Shown piece by piece: positions 52,283 through 61,986 of a stretch of DNA of 64,000 nt. Each line of letters begins with the position of its first letter. Within the stretch, counting starts at the first letter, position 1. The position numbers and the translations under genes are program-made. The notes under the pieces were generated by a model that saw nothing but the letters and a program-made list of their open reading frames with translations, ran no database searches and was not told where the DNA came from. Source of the DNA: Allosphingosinicella sp042666435. GTDB taxonomy: Bacteria; Pseudomonadota; Alphaproteobacteria; Sphingomonadales; Sphingomonadaceae. The stretch covers positions 62,001-126,000 of the forward strand of contig NZ_JBHTDC010000001.1 in the NCBI RefSeq assembly GCF_042666435.1, in the 5' to 3' direction.

Positions 52283-54237
52283 TCGCTGCCCTCGGCCGGG
52301 CCGGCCTCCGCTTCGGCGGGCGTCTTGCCCTGCTTGGCCGCGAGCCAGAGCCGGCCGTTGCGCTCCATGCGCTCGGCGATGGTGCCGCCCCAGCTCTCCT
52401 CCAGCGCCGTCAGCGCTTCCATCGCCTTGGGCTTGTCGTAGAGATAGGTGAGCACGTCCTTGGCGACCGGCGCCGCCGCGCGCGACCCGCCCATGCCATG
52501 CTCGATCACCACCGAAGCCGCGTAGCGCGGGTTTGAGGTCGGGGCGAAGCAGACGAACAGGCCGTGGTCGCGATATTTCCAGTCGCCGCCCTGGCCGCGC
52601 TGGCCGGCGGAGATGCGGCGCACCTGCGCCGTGCCGGTCTTGCCGCCCATTTCGATGCCCTCCAGCGGCAGCCGGCTGCGGCCGGCGGTGCCGTTGCCGT
52701 TCACGACCTCCCACATGCCCTTGCGAACGATCTCGAAATGCTCGGGCGGCATGTCGAGATGCGGCACGGCGCCTTGGCGGGTCGCGAGCAGCCGCGGACT
52801 GACATTCTTGCCCGAGGCGATGCGCGCGGCCATCACCGCCAGCTGGAGCGGGTTGACGAGCAGATAGCCCTGGCCGATCGATGCGTTGAGCGTATCCGAC
52901 TGGGTCCAGTCCGGCCGCTCGATAAGCCGCGGATTCTGCTTGTACTTGCGCTCCTTCCAGGCGCTGTCCGGTACCGTGCCGTAGCTTTGCGACACGACCG
53001 GCAGATCATATTTCTCGCCCAGGCCGAGCCGGCGCGCCATCACCGCGATCACATCGTAGCCGACCCGATGGCCCATCGCGTAGAAATAGGTGTTGCAGCT
53101 CTTGGCGATCGCACGATGCATATTCATCGGGCCGTGGCGGCCGAGGCAGCGGAAGAAGCGGTTGCCGAGCTGGTAGCCGCCGGGGCAGCTGACCGTTTCC
53201 TCCGGATCGATGCCCGCGCCGAGCAGCGCCATCGCTCCCATCGGCTTGATCGTCGAGCCGGGCGGGTAGAGCGCGCTGAGCGACTTGTTGACCAAGGGGC
53301 GCCGCTCGTCGTCGGACAGCATGCCCCATTCGTTGCGGCTGATCCCGTCGGAAAAGCTATTGGGATCGAAGGACGGCATCGACGACATGGCGAGGATGTC
53401 GCCGGTGTGACAGTCGAGCACGATCACCGAGCCCGATTCCGTGCCGAGCCGGCGCGCGGCATAGGTCTGGAGGCCGGCGTCGATCGCCAGCGGCAAGGTG
53501 CCGCCGCTGGTGTCCGGAACGGTGGCGAGCTCGCGCACCAGCCGGCCGCGCGCGGTGACTTCGAGCCGCTTGGCGCCGGGCTTGCCGCGCAGCCTCTTTT
53601 CCATCGTCTTTTCAAGACCGTCCTTGCCGATCTTGAAACCAGGTGTGATGAGCAGCGGATCCTTGCCCGTGGCTTCATATTCTTCCTTGTTGGCGGTGCC
53701 GACATAGCCGACCAATTGGCCGACCGCGGCGCCGTCCGGATAGAAGCGGCTGAAGCTCCTGAGCGGCGCCACGCCGGGCATTTCGGGCAGGCGCAAAGTC
53801 ACCGCCGCATATTTGTCGAAGTCGAGATTCTCCGCGACCGGCACGGGCTGATAGCCCGCCGCTCGGCTGAGATCGGTGCGGATCCGCTCGACGTCGTCGG
53901 CGGAGAGGGCGAGCAGGCGGGTGAGCTCGGCGATCACGCGATCCGACTCCTTGAGCTGGTCCGGAATGAGGTCGATCCGATAGTCGCTGCGGTTGATCGC
54001 GATCGGCTGACCATGGCGGTCGACGATCCACCCGCGCCTCGGCGGCACCAGCACGAGCTGGAAGCGGTTGCTCTCGGAAAGCAATTTGTAGCGTTCGTTC
54101 TCGGCGATCGACAAATAGGCCATGCGTCCGGCGATCAGCGCCGCGACACCGCCCTGCATCGCGCCCAGCACCAGCGCCCGCCGCGTGAAGCTGTGGCCCT
54201 GGGAATTTTCGGTGACGAGAGGGATTCGGCGTCTCAT
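52279..54237 (-). CDS. mrdA: Penicillin-binding protein 2 (elongation transpeptidase)
   Basis: Protein of 652 residues. A single membrane helix near residues 18-38 precedes a PBP dimerisation domain with PPRRGWIVDRHGQPIAINRS. The transpeptidase domain has the catalytic motif YPPGSTIKPMGA (SxxK near 329), the SxN motif IAKSCNTYFY and the KTGT motif EMGGKTGTAQ. It cross-links peptidoglycan in the elongasome with RodA and MreC. The start at 54237 overlaps the mreD stop (ATGA); the longer open frame upstream is antisense to the mreC/mreD region. The C-terminus ends in an Ala/Glu-rich piece. Class-B PBP2 is the usual size. Confidence 0.96.
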   Translation of the reverse strand: MRRRIPLVTENSQGHSFTRRALVLGAMQGGVAALIAGRMAYLSIAENERYKLLSESNRFQLVLVPPRRGWIVDRHGQPIAINRSDYRIDLIPDQLKESDRVIAELTRLLALSADDVERIRTDLSRAAGYQPVPVAENLDFDKYAAVTLRLPEMPGVAPLRSFSRFYPDGAAVGQLVGYVGTANKEEYEATGKDPLLITPGFKIGKDGLEKTMEKRLRGKPGAKRLEVTARGRLVRELATVPDTSGGTLPLAIDAGLQTYAARRLGTESGSVIVLDCHTGDILAMSSMPSFDPNSFSDGISRNEWGMLSDDERRPLVNKSLSALYPPGSTIKPMGAMALLGAGIDPEETVSCPGGYQLGNRFFRCLGRHGPMNMHRAIAKSCNTYFYAMGHRVGYDVIAVMARRLGLGEKYDLPVVSQSYGTVPDSAWKERKYKQNPRLIERPDWTQSDTLNASIGQGYLLVNPLQLAVMAARIASGKNVSPRLLATRQGAVPHLDMPPEHFEIVRKGMWEVVNGNGTAGRSRLPLEGIEMGGKTGTAQVRRISAGQRGQGGDWKYRDHGLFVCFAPTSNPRYAASVVIEHGMGGSRAAAPVAKDVLTYLYDKPKAMEALTALEESWGGTIAERMERNGRLWLAAKQGKTPAEAEAGPAEGSE

Positions 54238-54749
54238 CGCGACAAGCGCCACCTGTCGAGCGCCAGCACGATATGCGCGACCAGCGGGAAGGCGAGGATG
54301 GACGCGACGAGCTGCGGCACCATCACCGAAAAAGCGGTCTCGCTTCCCATCAGCTGGGCGATGAACCAGGCGCCGAACGTATAAAGGATTACGGCGAGCG
54401 AGGCGAAGAACCAGTCCATCCAATAGTCGCGGAACAGCATCCGGCTGTCGAGCACGTCGAAGGCGAGGAAGGCGATCGTCCACAAGGCGACCGACTGGCC
54501 GAGCGGATGGCCGCCCACCAGATCGTTGAACAGGCCGAGCGGGATGGCGATCAGCACCGACCACATTTCGGGCCTGAGCAGCCGCCAGGCGATCAGCACC
54601 AGGAAAGCGAAATCGGGGACGATGGGCGAGCTGGCGACGATCGGCAGCAGCGCCAGCAGGCAGGCCGCGACCGTGGAGGCGACCGGCACGTAGCGGCGCC
54701 GGAGGGTCTTGGCGAGCATGTCGCCGGAGGTGAGGGCGATGCGGCTCAC
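54234..54749 (-). CDS. mreD: Rod-shape-determining protein MreD
   Basis: Protein of 171 residues with five or six membrane helices, beginning MSRIALTSGDMLAKTLRRRY. Segments such as VASTVAACLLALLPIVASSP, FAFLVLIAWRLLRPEMWSVL and GLFNDLVGGHPLGQSVALWT fit the MreD family. MreD links the cytosolic MreB filament to MreC and the periplasmic synthases. It starts with GTG overlapping the mreC stop (GTGA) and ends overlapping the PBP2 start. It is slightly divergent in sequence, as MreD always is, so recognition rests on context as well. Confidence 0.92.
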   Translation of the reverse strand: MSRIALTSGDMLAKTLRRRYVPVASTVAACLLALLPIVASSPIVPDFAFLVLIAWRLLRPEMWSVLIAIPLGLFNDLVGGHPLGQSVALWTIAFLAFDVLDSRMLFRDYWMDWFFASLAVILYTFGAWFIAQLMGSETAFSVMVPQLVASILAFPLVAHIVLALDRWRLSR

Positions 54750-55660
54750 GGTCTCGCCGCCGACGCCGAGGCCGGCAAAGGCGGCTGGGCGGGCAGGGTC
54801 GCCGCCGGGTCGCGCGCCGCCGGCATGTAGATGTTCTGGACCATCGCGAAATCGATGCTGGCCGGGTCGGCGAGCGGGCGCGCCAGCGTCTCGTCGCGCT
54901 TGACCGAAACGACCATCGCCACGGGGACACCGGGCGCGTAGATGCCGCCGACGCCCGACGTGACGAGGATGTCGCCGCGCCGGAACGGATTTTCGCCGAG
55001 TTCCAGCGGCTTGAGGTCGATCGTGCCGTCGCCGCGGCCCGTCGCCATCGCGGGGGTGCCGTCGCGCGCGAGCCGGACGGGCACGTTGTTGGCGCCATCG
55101 GTGATGAGCAAAACGCGCGAGGCATAAACGCCGCTCTCGACGATGCGCCCGATCAGGCCCTCGGGCGCGCGCACCGGCTGCCCGATGCGGATGCCGTCGC
55201 CGCTGCCGACGTCGAGCGTGGCCAGCCGGCGGCTGGAATCGAACGTCGAGGTGACGATGCGCGCGATCGCTACCTCATCGCTCATCTCGCGTGACAGCGC
55301 GAGCAGCCGCTTGAGGCGGTCATTCTCATATTCGATGGCGCGCGCCTCGACGAGCCGCGGATGGAGCTGTTCGAGCTCGCGCTTCAACTCCGAATTCTGG
55401 CCCGCGGCGCGGAAATAGCCGCCGATCCCGTCGATGCCGTCGGCGACACCGCGCACGACGCCGCGCCCGCCGGCGCTGATCGGCGTTGTGATGTCGAGCG
55501 CCACCCCGCGCAGCGCGTTGAAACCCTTGGGGTCGGCGATGGCGACGACCAGCAGCAGGATCGCGAGCAACACCCCGCCGACCGCCGCGACATAGCCGAG
55601 GAACAGTCCATATTGCGCCCGACGGGAAAATCCGGGGCGCCGAGACGAAGGCGGCGCCAT
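54746..55660 (-). CDS. mreC: Rod-shape-determining protein MreC
   Basis: Protein of 304 residues. A Pro/Arg-rich N-terminus is followed by a membrane helix (about 18-40), a coiled coil (QNSELKRELEQLHPRLVEAR) and the periplasmic beta domain with IARIVTSTFDSSRRLATLDV, GDGIRIGQPVRAPEGLIGRI and GDILVTSGVGGIYAPGVPVA. MreC bridges MreB and PBP2/RodA in the elongasome. The C-terminus is Pro/Ala rich. It lies 19 bases after mreB on the same strand. Confidence 0.95.
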   Translation of the reverse strand: MAPPSSRRPGFSRRAQYGLFLGYVAAVGGVLLAILLLVVAIADPKGFNALRGVALDITTPISAGGRGVVRGVADGIDGIGGYFRAAGQNSELKRELEQLHPRLVEARAIEYENDRLKRLLALSREMSDEVAIARIVTSTFDSSRRLATLDVGSGDGIRIGQPVRAPEGLIGRIVESGVYASRVLLITDGANNVPVRLARDGTPAMATGRGDGTIDLKPLELGENPFRRGDILVTSGVGGIYAPGVPVAMVVSVKRDETLARPLADPASIDFAMVQNIYMPAARDPAATLPAQPPLPASASAARP

Positions 55661-55679
55661 GAGCTGCTCCCGGCCCCGA

Positions 55680-56720
<1,041 letters not shown>

Positions 56721-56867
56721 TGGGACGGGTTCTCGCTTCCTCGCAGGCGCGGCGCCGGGCCGGGGCCGGTTCCGCCAGTGTCGTCTCTATAGGGTGCCCC
56801 CGCGCGCCGCGTCCACAAAACAGTTAACGCCTCGCGGGAGCGCGCCGATTGGTCTAGAGCATCCCCC

Positions 56868-58670
56868 ATGTCAATACGTCGCCTTCCTGAACATCTCGTC
56901 AATCGCATCGCCGCCGGTGAAGTGGTCGAAAGACCAGCCAGTGCGTTGAAGGAATTGGTGGAAAACGCGGTCGACGCGGGCGCTTCGCGGATCGCCGTGA
57001 CCCTGGCCGGGGGCGGCATCGACAGAATCGAAGTGGCGGACGACGGCTGCGGCATGAGCCCCGCCGACATGGCTCTCGCCCTGGAGCGCCACGCCACCTC
57101 CAAGCTGCCCGACGACGCGATCGAACAGGTCGTGACCCTGGGGTTTCGCGGCGAGGCGCTGCCGTCCATCGCCAGCGTCGCGCGACTGCGGATCGAGAGC
57201 CGGATAAGGGGAGCGGACGGCTGGGCGCGTACTGTCGACAACGGAAGGCTGGACGGGGAGGGGCCGGCGGCGCTTCCGCCCGGCACGCGTATCACCGTCG
57301 AGGATCTGTTCGCCAGGGTGCCCGCCCGTCGCAAGTTCCTGCGCTCGCCCCGCTCCGAATATGCCGCCTGCCTCGACGTCGTGAAGCGGCTCGCCATGGC
57401 CCGGCCCGATATCGGCTTCAGCCTCGACCATGACGGTCGCCGCGCGCTGTCGGTTCAGCCCGGAGAGGACCGGCCCGCGCGCGTCGCCGGGCTCACCGAC
57501 CGAGGCCTGGCTGAGAACAATGTCGGCATCGATTACGAACGTGGCGGCGCCCGTCTCGGCGGCGTGGCGGGTCTGCCCACCTTCAATCGCGGCGTCGCCG
57601 ACCATCAATTCCTGTTCGTCAACGGCCGGCCGGTGAAGGACCGGCTGCTGATCGGCGCCGTCCGCGCCGCCTATCAGGATTTGCTCGCCCGCGACCGCCA
57701 CCCGATCCTGGCTTTGTTCATCGAGCTTCCCGGCGACGAGGTCGACGTCAACGTCCACCCGGCCAAGACCGAGGTCCGCTTCCGCGATCCCGGCAATATC
57801 CGCGGCCTGATCGTCGGCGGCCTCCGCCACGCGCTGGACGCGGCCGGCCACCGCAGCGCCCAGCGCTCGAGCGCGGCGGCGCTGGGCAATTGGACGACGT
57901 CCGCCGACCCACTTCGTCATTCCCGCGAAAGCGGGAATCCCGCTTCCTTCTTCCGACCATTCGCGCAGAGCGATCTTTCCAATTTCGCCGGGGTGACGCA
58001 GGGCTCGGTCTGGGACCGCCACCAAGGCTATTCCCCTCCGCCCCAGGCCCGCGCCGAAGCCGCCGTCGACGCGCCGCCCGAAGCCACCGCTTTCCCCCTG
58101 GGCGTCGCCCGCGGCCAGGTCGCCGCCACCTATATCGTCGCCGAGGCCGAGGATGGGCTTGTCCTTGTCGATCAGCACGCCGCCCACGAGCGCCTCGTGC
58201 TCGAACGGATGCGCAAGGCGATGGCCAATGGCGGAGTCGCCCGCCAGGCCCTGCTCCTTCCCGAAGTGATCGAGCTGGACGAACCCGCCTGCGACCGCCT
58301 CGAAGCCCGCGCCGCGGAGCTTGCGGAGATGGGCCTGGAACTGGAGCGCTTCGGCCCTCGCGCCATGCTGGTCCGCGCCACCCCCGCTTTGCTCGGCCAG
58401 GGCGACATCAAGGGCCTCGTCACCGACCTCGCCGACGAGCTCGCCGCCTATGACGAGGCGCTGTCCTTGAAGGAACGCCTCGACCACCTCGCCGCGACCA
58501 TGGCTTGCCACGGATCGGTGCGGGCCGGACGGCTGCTGTCGGTAGCCGAAATGAACGCTTTGCTCCGCGAGATGGAGGTCACCCCTTATTCGGGCCAATG
58601 CAACCACGGCCGGCCGACCTGGGTGAAGCTCGGCCACGGCGACATCGAGAAATTGTTCGGGCGGAAGTGA
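56868..58670 (+). CDS. mutL: DNA mismatch repair protein MutL (endonuclease type)
   Basis: Protein of 600 residues. The GHKL ATPase domain has IAAGEVVERPASALKELVEN, VADDGCGMSPADMALALERH, ATSK and GFRGEALPSIASVARL. The C-terminal domain has the endonuclease motif DQHAAHERLVLE (DQHAxxExxxxE), plus GQCNHGRPT and the final FGRK. This means it nicks DNA itself, as in bacteria without MutH. A REP-type palindrome (57915-57941) is inside the linker and adds about ten residues (RHSRESGNPASF). The frame is intact. It is divergent from mreB and ends before a long inverted repeat. Confidence 0.96.
   Translation: MSIRRLPEHLVNRIAAGEVVERPASALKELVENAVDAGASRIAVTLAGGGIDRIEVADDGCGMSPADMALALERHATSKLPDDAIEQVVTLGFRGEALPSIASVARLRIESRIRGADGWARTVDNGRLDGEGPAALPPGTRITVEDLFARVPARRKFLRSPRSEYAACLDVVKRLAMARPDIGFSLDHDGRRALSVQPGEDRPARVAGLTDRGLAENNVGIDYERGGARLGGVAGLPTFNRGVADHQFLFVNGRPVKDRLLIGAVRAAYQDLLARDRHPILALFIELPGDEVDVNVHPAKTEVRFRDPGNIRGLIVGGLRHALDAAGHRSAQRSSAAALGNWTTSADPLRHSRESGNPASFFRPFAQSDLSNFAGVTQGSVWDRHQGYSPPPQARAEAAVDAPPEATAFPLGVARGQVAATYIVAEAEDGLVLVDQHAAHERLVLERMRKAMANGGVARQALLLPEVIELDEPACDRLEARAAELAEMGLELERFGPRAMLVRATPALLGQGDIKGLVTDLADELAAYDEALSLKERLDHLAATMACHGSVRAGRLLSVAEMNALLREMEVTPYSGQCNHGRPTWVKLGHGDIEKLFGRK
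57915..57941. repeat. REP-type palindrome inside the mutL linker
   Basis: ATTCCCGC at 57919-57926 pairs with GCGGGAAT at 57931-57938 over GAAA. It is in frame with mutL and encodes RHSRESGNP. The same element type, in the same frame, is in divK at 24896. Confidence 0.9.
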
Positions 58671-58698
58671 AGCGGCGTGGAAGGATCGAAGCGGCTCC

Positions 58699-58779
58699 GT
58701 CATTGCTAGCGCAGCGAAGCAATCCACAAAAGCGCCGGCGCCCTTCTGGATTGCTTCGTCGCTTCGCTCCTCGCATGAC
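58699..58779. repeat. Imperfect 80-base palindrome between mutL and ilvC-like gene
   Basis: The left arm 58699-58726 (GTCATTGC...GCAGCGAAGCAATCCA) matches the reverse complement of the right arm 58747-58779 with one 5-base difference. Such elements are common between genes in sphingomonads; they may fold in both transcripts. No T-run follows. Both flanking genes end towards it. Confidence 0.75.
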
Positions 58780-58796
58780 GATCGAGGCGCCCGTGG

Positions 58797-59777
58797 CTAG
58801 GATTTGAGAGCGCGCAGCCTTGCCCCGACAGCTTCGATCGGATGCGCCGCCGCCTTGGCCCGCGAAGTCTTCAGGAGCGGATATCCGCTCTCAGCATCGG
58901 CGATCAAATCCTTGACGAAGCTGCCATTCTTCACTTCGCGCAATATGCGGCGCATCTCGGTGCGGGTGTCGGCGGTGATGATGCGGTCGCCGCCCTTCAG
59001 CGCGCCGAATTCGGCGGTGTTTGAGATCGTCCAGCGCATGCCGGCGATGCCGCGCTGGTAGATGAGATCGGCTATGAGCTTCAATTCGGTAAGGCATTCG
59101 AGATAGGCGACTTCCGGGGAAAAGCCCGCCTCGACCAATGTCTCGAAGCCGGCGTGGATCAGCTCGGGTATCGCGCCCCACAGGACGGCCTGCTCGTTGA
59201 ACAGATCGGCCTCGCATTCCTCGGCGAAGCTGGTCTCCAGCATACCGACCCGGCCGCTGCCGAGCGCGGCCGTGTAGGAGAAAGCGAGGGCGCGCGCCGA
59301 GCCGGTGGCGTCCTGGTGGACCGCGAACAGGGAGAGGAGGCCGCCCCCTTGCAGATATTCGTCGCGCAGCGCCGTGCCCGGCCCCTTGGGCGCGGCCAGG
59401 ACGACGTCGAGATCGGCGCGCGGCTCGACCAGGCCGAAATGGATGGCGAGGCCGTGCGCGAAGACGAGGGCGGCGCCTGGCTTCATATGCGGCGCCAGTT
59501 CGTCGCGATAGACGCGCGCCTGCTCCTCGTCCGGGAACAGCATAACGAGGATGTCGGCCCATCGGGCAGCCTCGGCCGGCGTCATGACGTCAAAGCCGTC
59601 CGCGCCGGCGCGCCCAGCGCTGGGGGAGCCGTCGCGGAGGGCGATCCGCATTTGGGAGACTCCGCTGTCGCGCAGGTTCAGCGCCTGCGGCCGGCCCTGA
59701 TTGCCGTAGCCGAGCACGGCGATCCGCTTGCTCCGGACCAGGTCCGGGTCGGCGTCGGCGTCGAAATAAACCTGCAT
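58797..59777 (-). CDS. Ketol-acid reductoisomerase-like protein (IlvC family)
   Basis: Protein of 326 residues in the class I IlvC family. It has YFDADADPDLVRSKRIAVLG, the NADPH motif GYGNQGRPQALNLRDSG, catalytic FAHGLAIHFG and APKGPG, and metal residues in EADLFNEQAVLWG and AYLECLTELKLIADL, then SNTAEFGALKGG. IlvC makes dihydroxy acids for valine and isoleucine. The GYGNQGRPQA stretch differs from the usual GYGSQGHAHA, and the C-terminus is a little short, so it may be a divergent paralogue; the catalytic His, Lys, Asp and Glu are all present. The ATG overlaps the miaA stop by one base. ilvB and ilvN, often found between miaA and ilvC, are absent. Confidence 0.85.
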   Translation of the reverse strand: MQVYFDADADPDLVRSKRIAVLGYGNQGRPQALNLRDSGVSQMRIALRDGSPSAGRAGADGFDVMTPAEAARWADILVMLFPDEEQARVYRDELAPHMKPGAALVFAHGLAIHFGLVEPRADLDVVLAAPKGPGTALRDEYLQGGGLLSLFAVHQDATGSARALAFSYTAALGSGRVGMLETSFAEECEADLFNEQAVLWGAIPELIHAGFETLVEAGFSPEVAYLECLTELKLIADLIYQRGIAGMRWTISNTAEFGALKGGDRIITADTRTEMRRILREVKNGSFVKDLIADAESGYPLLKTSRAKAAAHPIEAVGARLRALKS

Positions 59778-60736
59778 CAGATCCTCGTCATGGCGTCGAG
59801 TTCGGCTAGGGCATTCGCCATCCCTTCGCAATCGAGCGGCGCCGTGAAGCGGGGCCAGTCGGCCGGAGGTTGGCGCGAGAACCAGGTATATTGGCGCTTG
59901 GCATATTGGCGGGTGGCGATGCGTCCGGCGGCGAGCGCCTCCTCGCGCGTGACCCGCCCCGCGAGGAAGGCGGCGATTTCGGGCACGCCGATCGCCCGCA
60001 TCACCGGCAAAGCGGGGTCGAGTTCGCGGGTGAGGAGGGCGCGTACCTCGGCCAGCCCTCCTTCGCTCATCATCGACTCGAAGCGGCGGTCGCAGCGCTC
60101 AACCAGCCAGTCGCGCGGCGGCAGCAGGACGAGCGGCGCGAGACAAACCTCGTTCGCGATGCCGCCGACCTTCTCCTTCTGCCAGTCGCCCAGCGGCCGT
60201 CCCGTCGAACGCACCACCTCCAGCGCGCGGGCGACGCGGGTCGTGTCGCTCGGCCGCAGCTTCTCCGCCGCCGCCCGATCCTCGGATCGAAGCGCCTCAT
60301 AAGCCTCCGCCACCGGCAAGGCCCGCACCGCCGCGCGTATGTCCGGATCGATCGGCGGAACCGGCGCGATGCCGTCGAGCAGGATCCGCAAATAAAGGCC
60401 CGTTCCCCCTACCAGGATCGGCAGGCGCCCGGCGTCGCGAGCCGCGCGGATCGCCGCCTTGGCGTCTGCCCCCCAGACCGCCGCGGAAAACGGCTCCGCT
60501 CCGTCGCGATAGCCGTAGAGGCGGTGCGGTGTCCGCGCTTCCTCTTCCTTGGTCGGCCGCGCCGAGACGATATGCAGGTCGCGATAGACCTGGGCGCTGT
60601 CGGCGTTGATCACGACGCCATGGTGCCGCTCTGCCAGCGCGAGGGCGAGAGCGGACTTGCCGCTGGCGGTCGGCCCCGCGATAAGCGCGACCCTTGTCTT
60701 GTCCGGCCCCGGCGGCGAAGAGGATTCGATGTTCAT
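59777..60736 (-). CDS. miaA: tRNA dimethylallyltransferase MiaA
   Basis: Protein of 319 residues. The P-loop GPTASGKSALALALAERH is followed by INADSAQVYRDLHIVSARPT and LVGGTGLYLRILLDGIAPVP, all standard for MiaA. It adds an isopentenyl group to A37 of tRNAs that read codons starting with U. Downstream are VMRAIGVPEIAAFLAG and RQYAKRQYTWF, also family marks. The ATG at 60736 lies eight bases inside the serB coding region on the other strand, so the two genes overlap at their 5' ends. It is coupled to the ilvC-like gene by TGATG. Confidence 0.96.
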   Translation of the reverse strand: MNIESSSPPGPDKTRVALIAGPTASGKSALALALAERHHGVVINADSAQVYRDLHIVSARPTKEEEARTPHRLYGYRDGAEPFSAAVWGADAKAAIRAARDAGRLPILVGGTGLYLRILLDGIAPVPPIDPDIRAAVRALPVAEAYEALRSEDRAAAEKLRPSDTTRVARALEVVRSTGRPLGDWQKEKVGGIANEVCLAPLVLLPPRDWLVERCDRRFESMMSEGGLAEVRALLTRELDPALPVMRAIGVPEIAAFLAGRVTREEALAAGRIATRQYAKRQYTWFSRQPPADWPRFTAPLDCEGMANALAELDAMTRI

Positions 60737-61604
60737 CGCCACCCTGATAGCAGCCGAGCGGATTTCGAGCGGCGATATTTCCGCCGCCGAAGACGCATTG
60801 CGCGCCCGCGGCATCGAGGCGATGGGCCGCAGCTGGATCGAGGAGGACGTGGCCTGCGACCTGCTCTTCTCCGCTGATCCCGCCACCGCCCGCGAGGCCC
60901 TGCAAGGGCTTGTTCCGGGCGCCGATCTCGTCGTCCAGGGCGAAGCGGGGCGGCGCAAGCGCCTTCTCGTCGCCGACATGGATTCGACGATGATCACGGT
61001 CGAATGCATCGACGAACTCGCCGATTATGCGGGGCTGAAGGCGGAAGTCGCGGCGGTAACCGAGCGGGCGATGCGCGGCGAGCTGGATTTCGAGACGGCG
61101 CTGCGCGAGCGCGTCGCGTTGCTCAAAGGGCTCGACGAAGCGGCGGTCGATCGCTGCCACGAGGAGCGGGTGCGCATCACGCCGGGCGCGGAGGCGCTGG
61201 TCCGGACGATGCGGCGCGAGGGCGGCTATTGCCTGCTCGTCTCGGGTGGTTTCTCGCGCTTCGCAGACCGGGTCGCGGGCGCGATCGGCTTCGACCGGGC
61301 GGTCTCGAACGCTCTGCTTTTCGAGCAGGGCCGGCTGAGCGGCGTCGCCGAGCCGATCGTCGGCGCGAAGGCCAAGCGCGACGCGCTGGTCTACGCGGCG
61401 GCGTCCCAGGGCGTGAAGCTTTCCGACGTGATCGCGATCGGCGATGGCGCCAACGACATCCCGATGCTGGAGGCGGCCGGGCTCGGAATCGCTTATCATG
61501 CCAAGCCCAAAGTGGCCGCGGCGGCCGACGCGCGGATCGACCATGGCGACCTTAGCGCCTTGCTGTTCGCGCAGGGTTATGCGCGGAACGAGTGGGAAAG
61601 CTAG
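60729..61604 (+). CDS. serB: Phosphoserine phosphatase SerB
   Basis: Protein of 291 residues. An N-terminal region of about 80 residues precedes the HAD core with nucleophile ADMDSTMITVECIDELAD (Asp-x-Asp near 82), SGGFSRFADRVAGAIGF and IGDGANDIPMLEAAGLGIAY. It removes phosphate from O-phosphoserine, the last step of serine synthesis. The Met at 60729 starts at a natural N-terminus; the upstream open frame from 60606 is antisense to miaA. The stop forms a shared CTAG with the convergent PilZ gene. GAAGAGGA precedes the start. Confidence 0.95.
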   Translation: MFIATLIAAERISSGDISAAEDALRARGIEAMGRSWIEEDVACDLLFSADPATAREALQGLVPGADLVVQGEAGRRKRLLVADMDSTMITVECIDELADYAGLKAEVAAVTERAMRGELDFETALRERVALLKGLDEAAVDRCHEERVRITPGAEALVRTMRREGGYCLLVSGGFSRFADRVAGAIGFDRAVSNALLFEQGRLSGVAEPIVGAKAKRDALVYAAASQGVKLSDVIAIGDGANDIPMLEAAGLGIAYHAKPKVAAAADARIDHGDLSALLFAQGYARNEWES

Positions 61605-61921
61605 GCGGCCGGGCTGCTCATGTCGGCGGTGATCGCGGCCAGCGCGAAGGCGACCGAATGTTCGCCGCAATCGAAGCCGATGGCGATGCCGTCGTCGGCG
61701 AAGGAGCGGACGATGCCGGCGATCGCGCCGGCTTCGGGATGGTGGAGCTCGACGCCGGCGCCGAGCGGCGGCCGGGCGTTGGTTTCGAGGAAAGCGCCGG
61801 TCGCGGAGACGTCGCGCAGCGCCGCCGGCGTCGGCAAATCGGCGATTAGCACGCACATCGGCCGCCGCCGCCACCGCGACGCCATCGCCGACACGCTCAC
61901 ATATTTCCGTCTTGCCGCCAT
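61601..61921 (-). CDS. PilZ domain protein
   Basis: Protein of 106 residues, a single PilZ domain. An Arg-rich piece (RWRRRPMCVLIADL) provides the first binding motif in a loose form, and DVSATGAFLETN is the D/NxSxxG motif. Beta strands with VELHHPEAGAIAGIVRSFAD and GIAIGFDCGEHSVAF follow. It could bind c-di-GMP, though the RxxxR motif is less exact than in the PilZ protein at 4666. Its TAG stop shares four bases with the serB stop. Confidence 0.8.
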   Translation of the reverse strand: MAARRKYVSVSAMASRWRRRPMCVLIADLPTPAALRDVSATGAFLETNARPPLGAGVELHHPEAGAIAGIVRSFADDGIAIGFDCGEHSVAFALAAITADMSSPAA

Positions 61922-61986
61922 CGAACATGCCCCCGGGGCGATACGCGCCCCGAAGCAAGGCTAAACGGCCGGTAACGAAAAAACCG

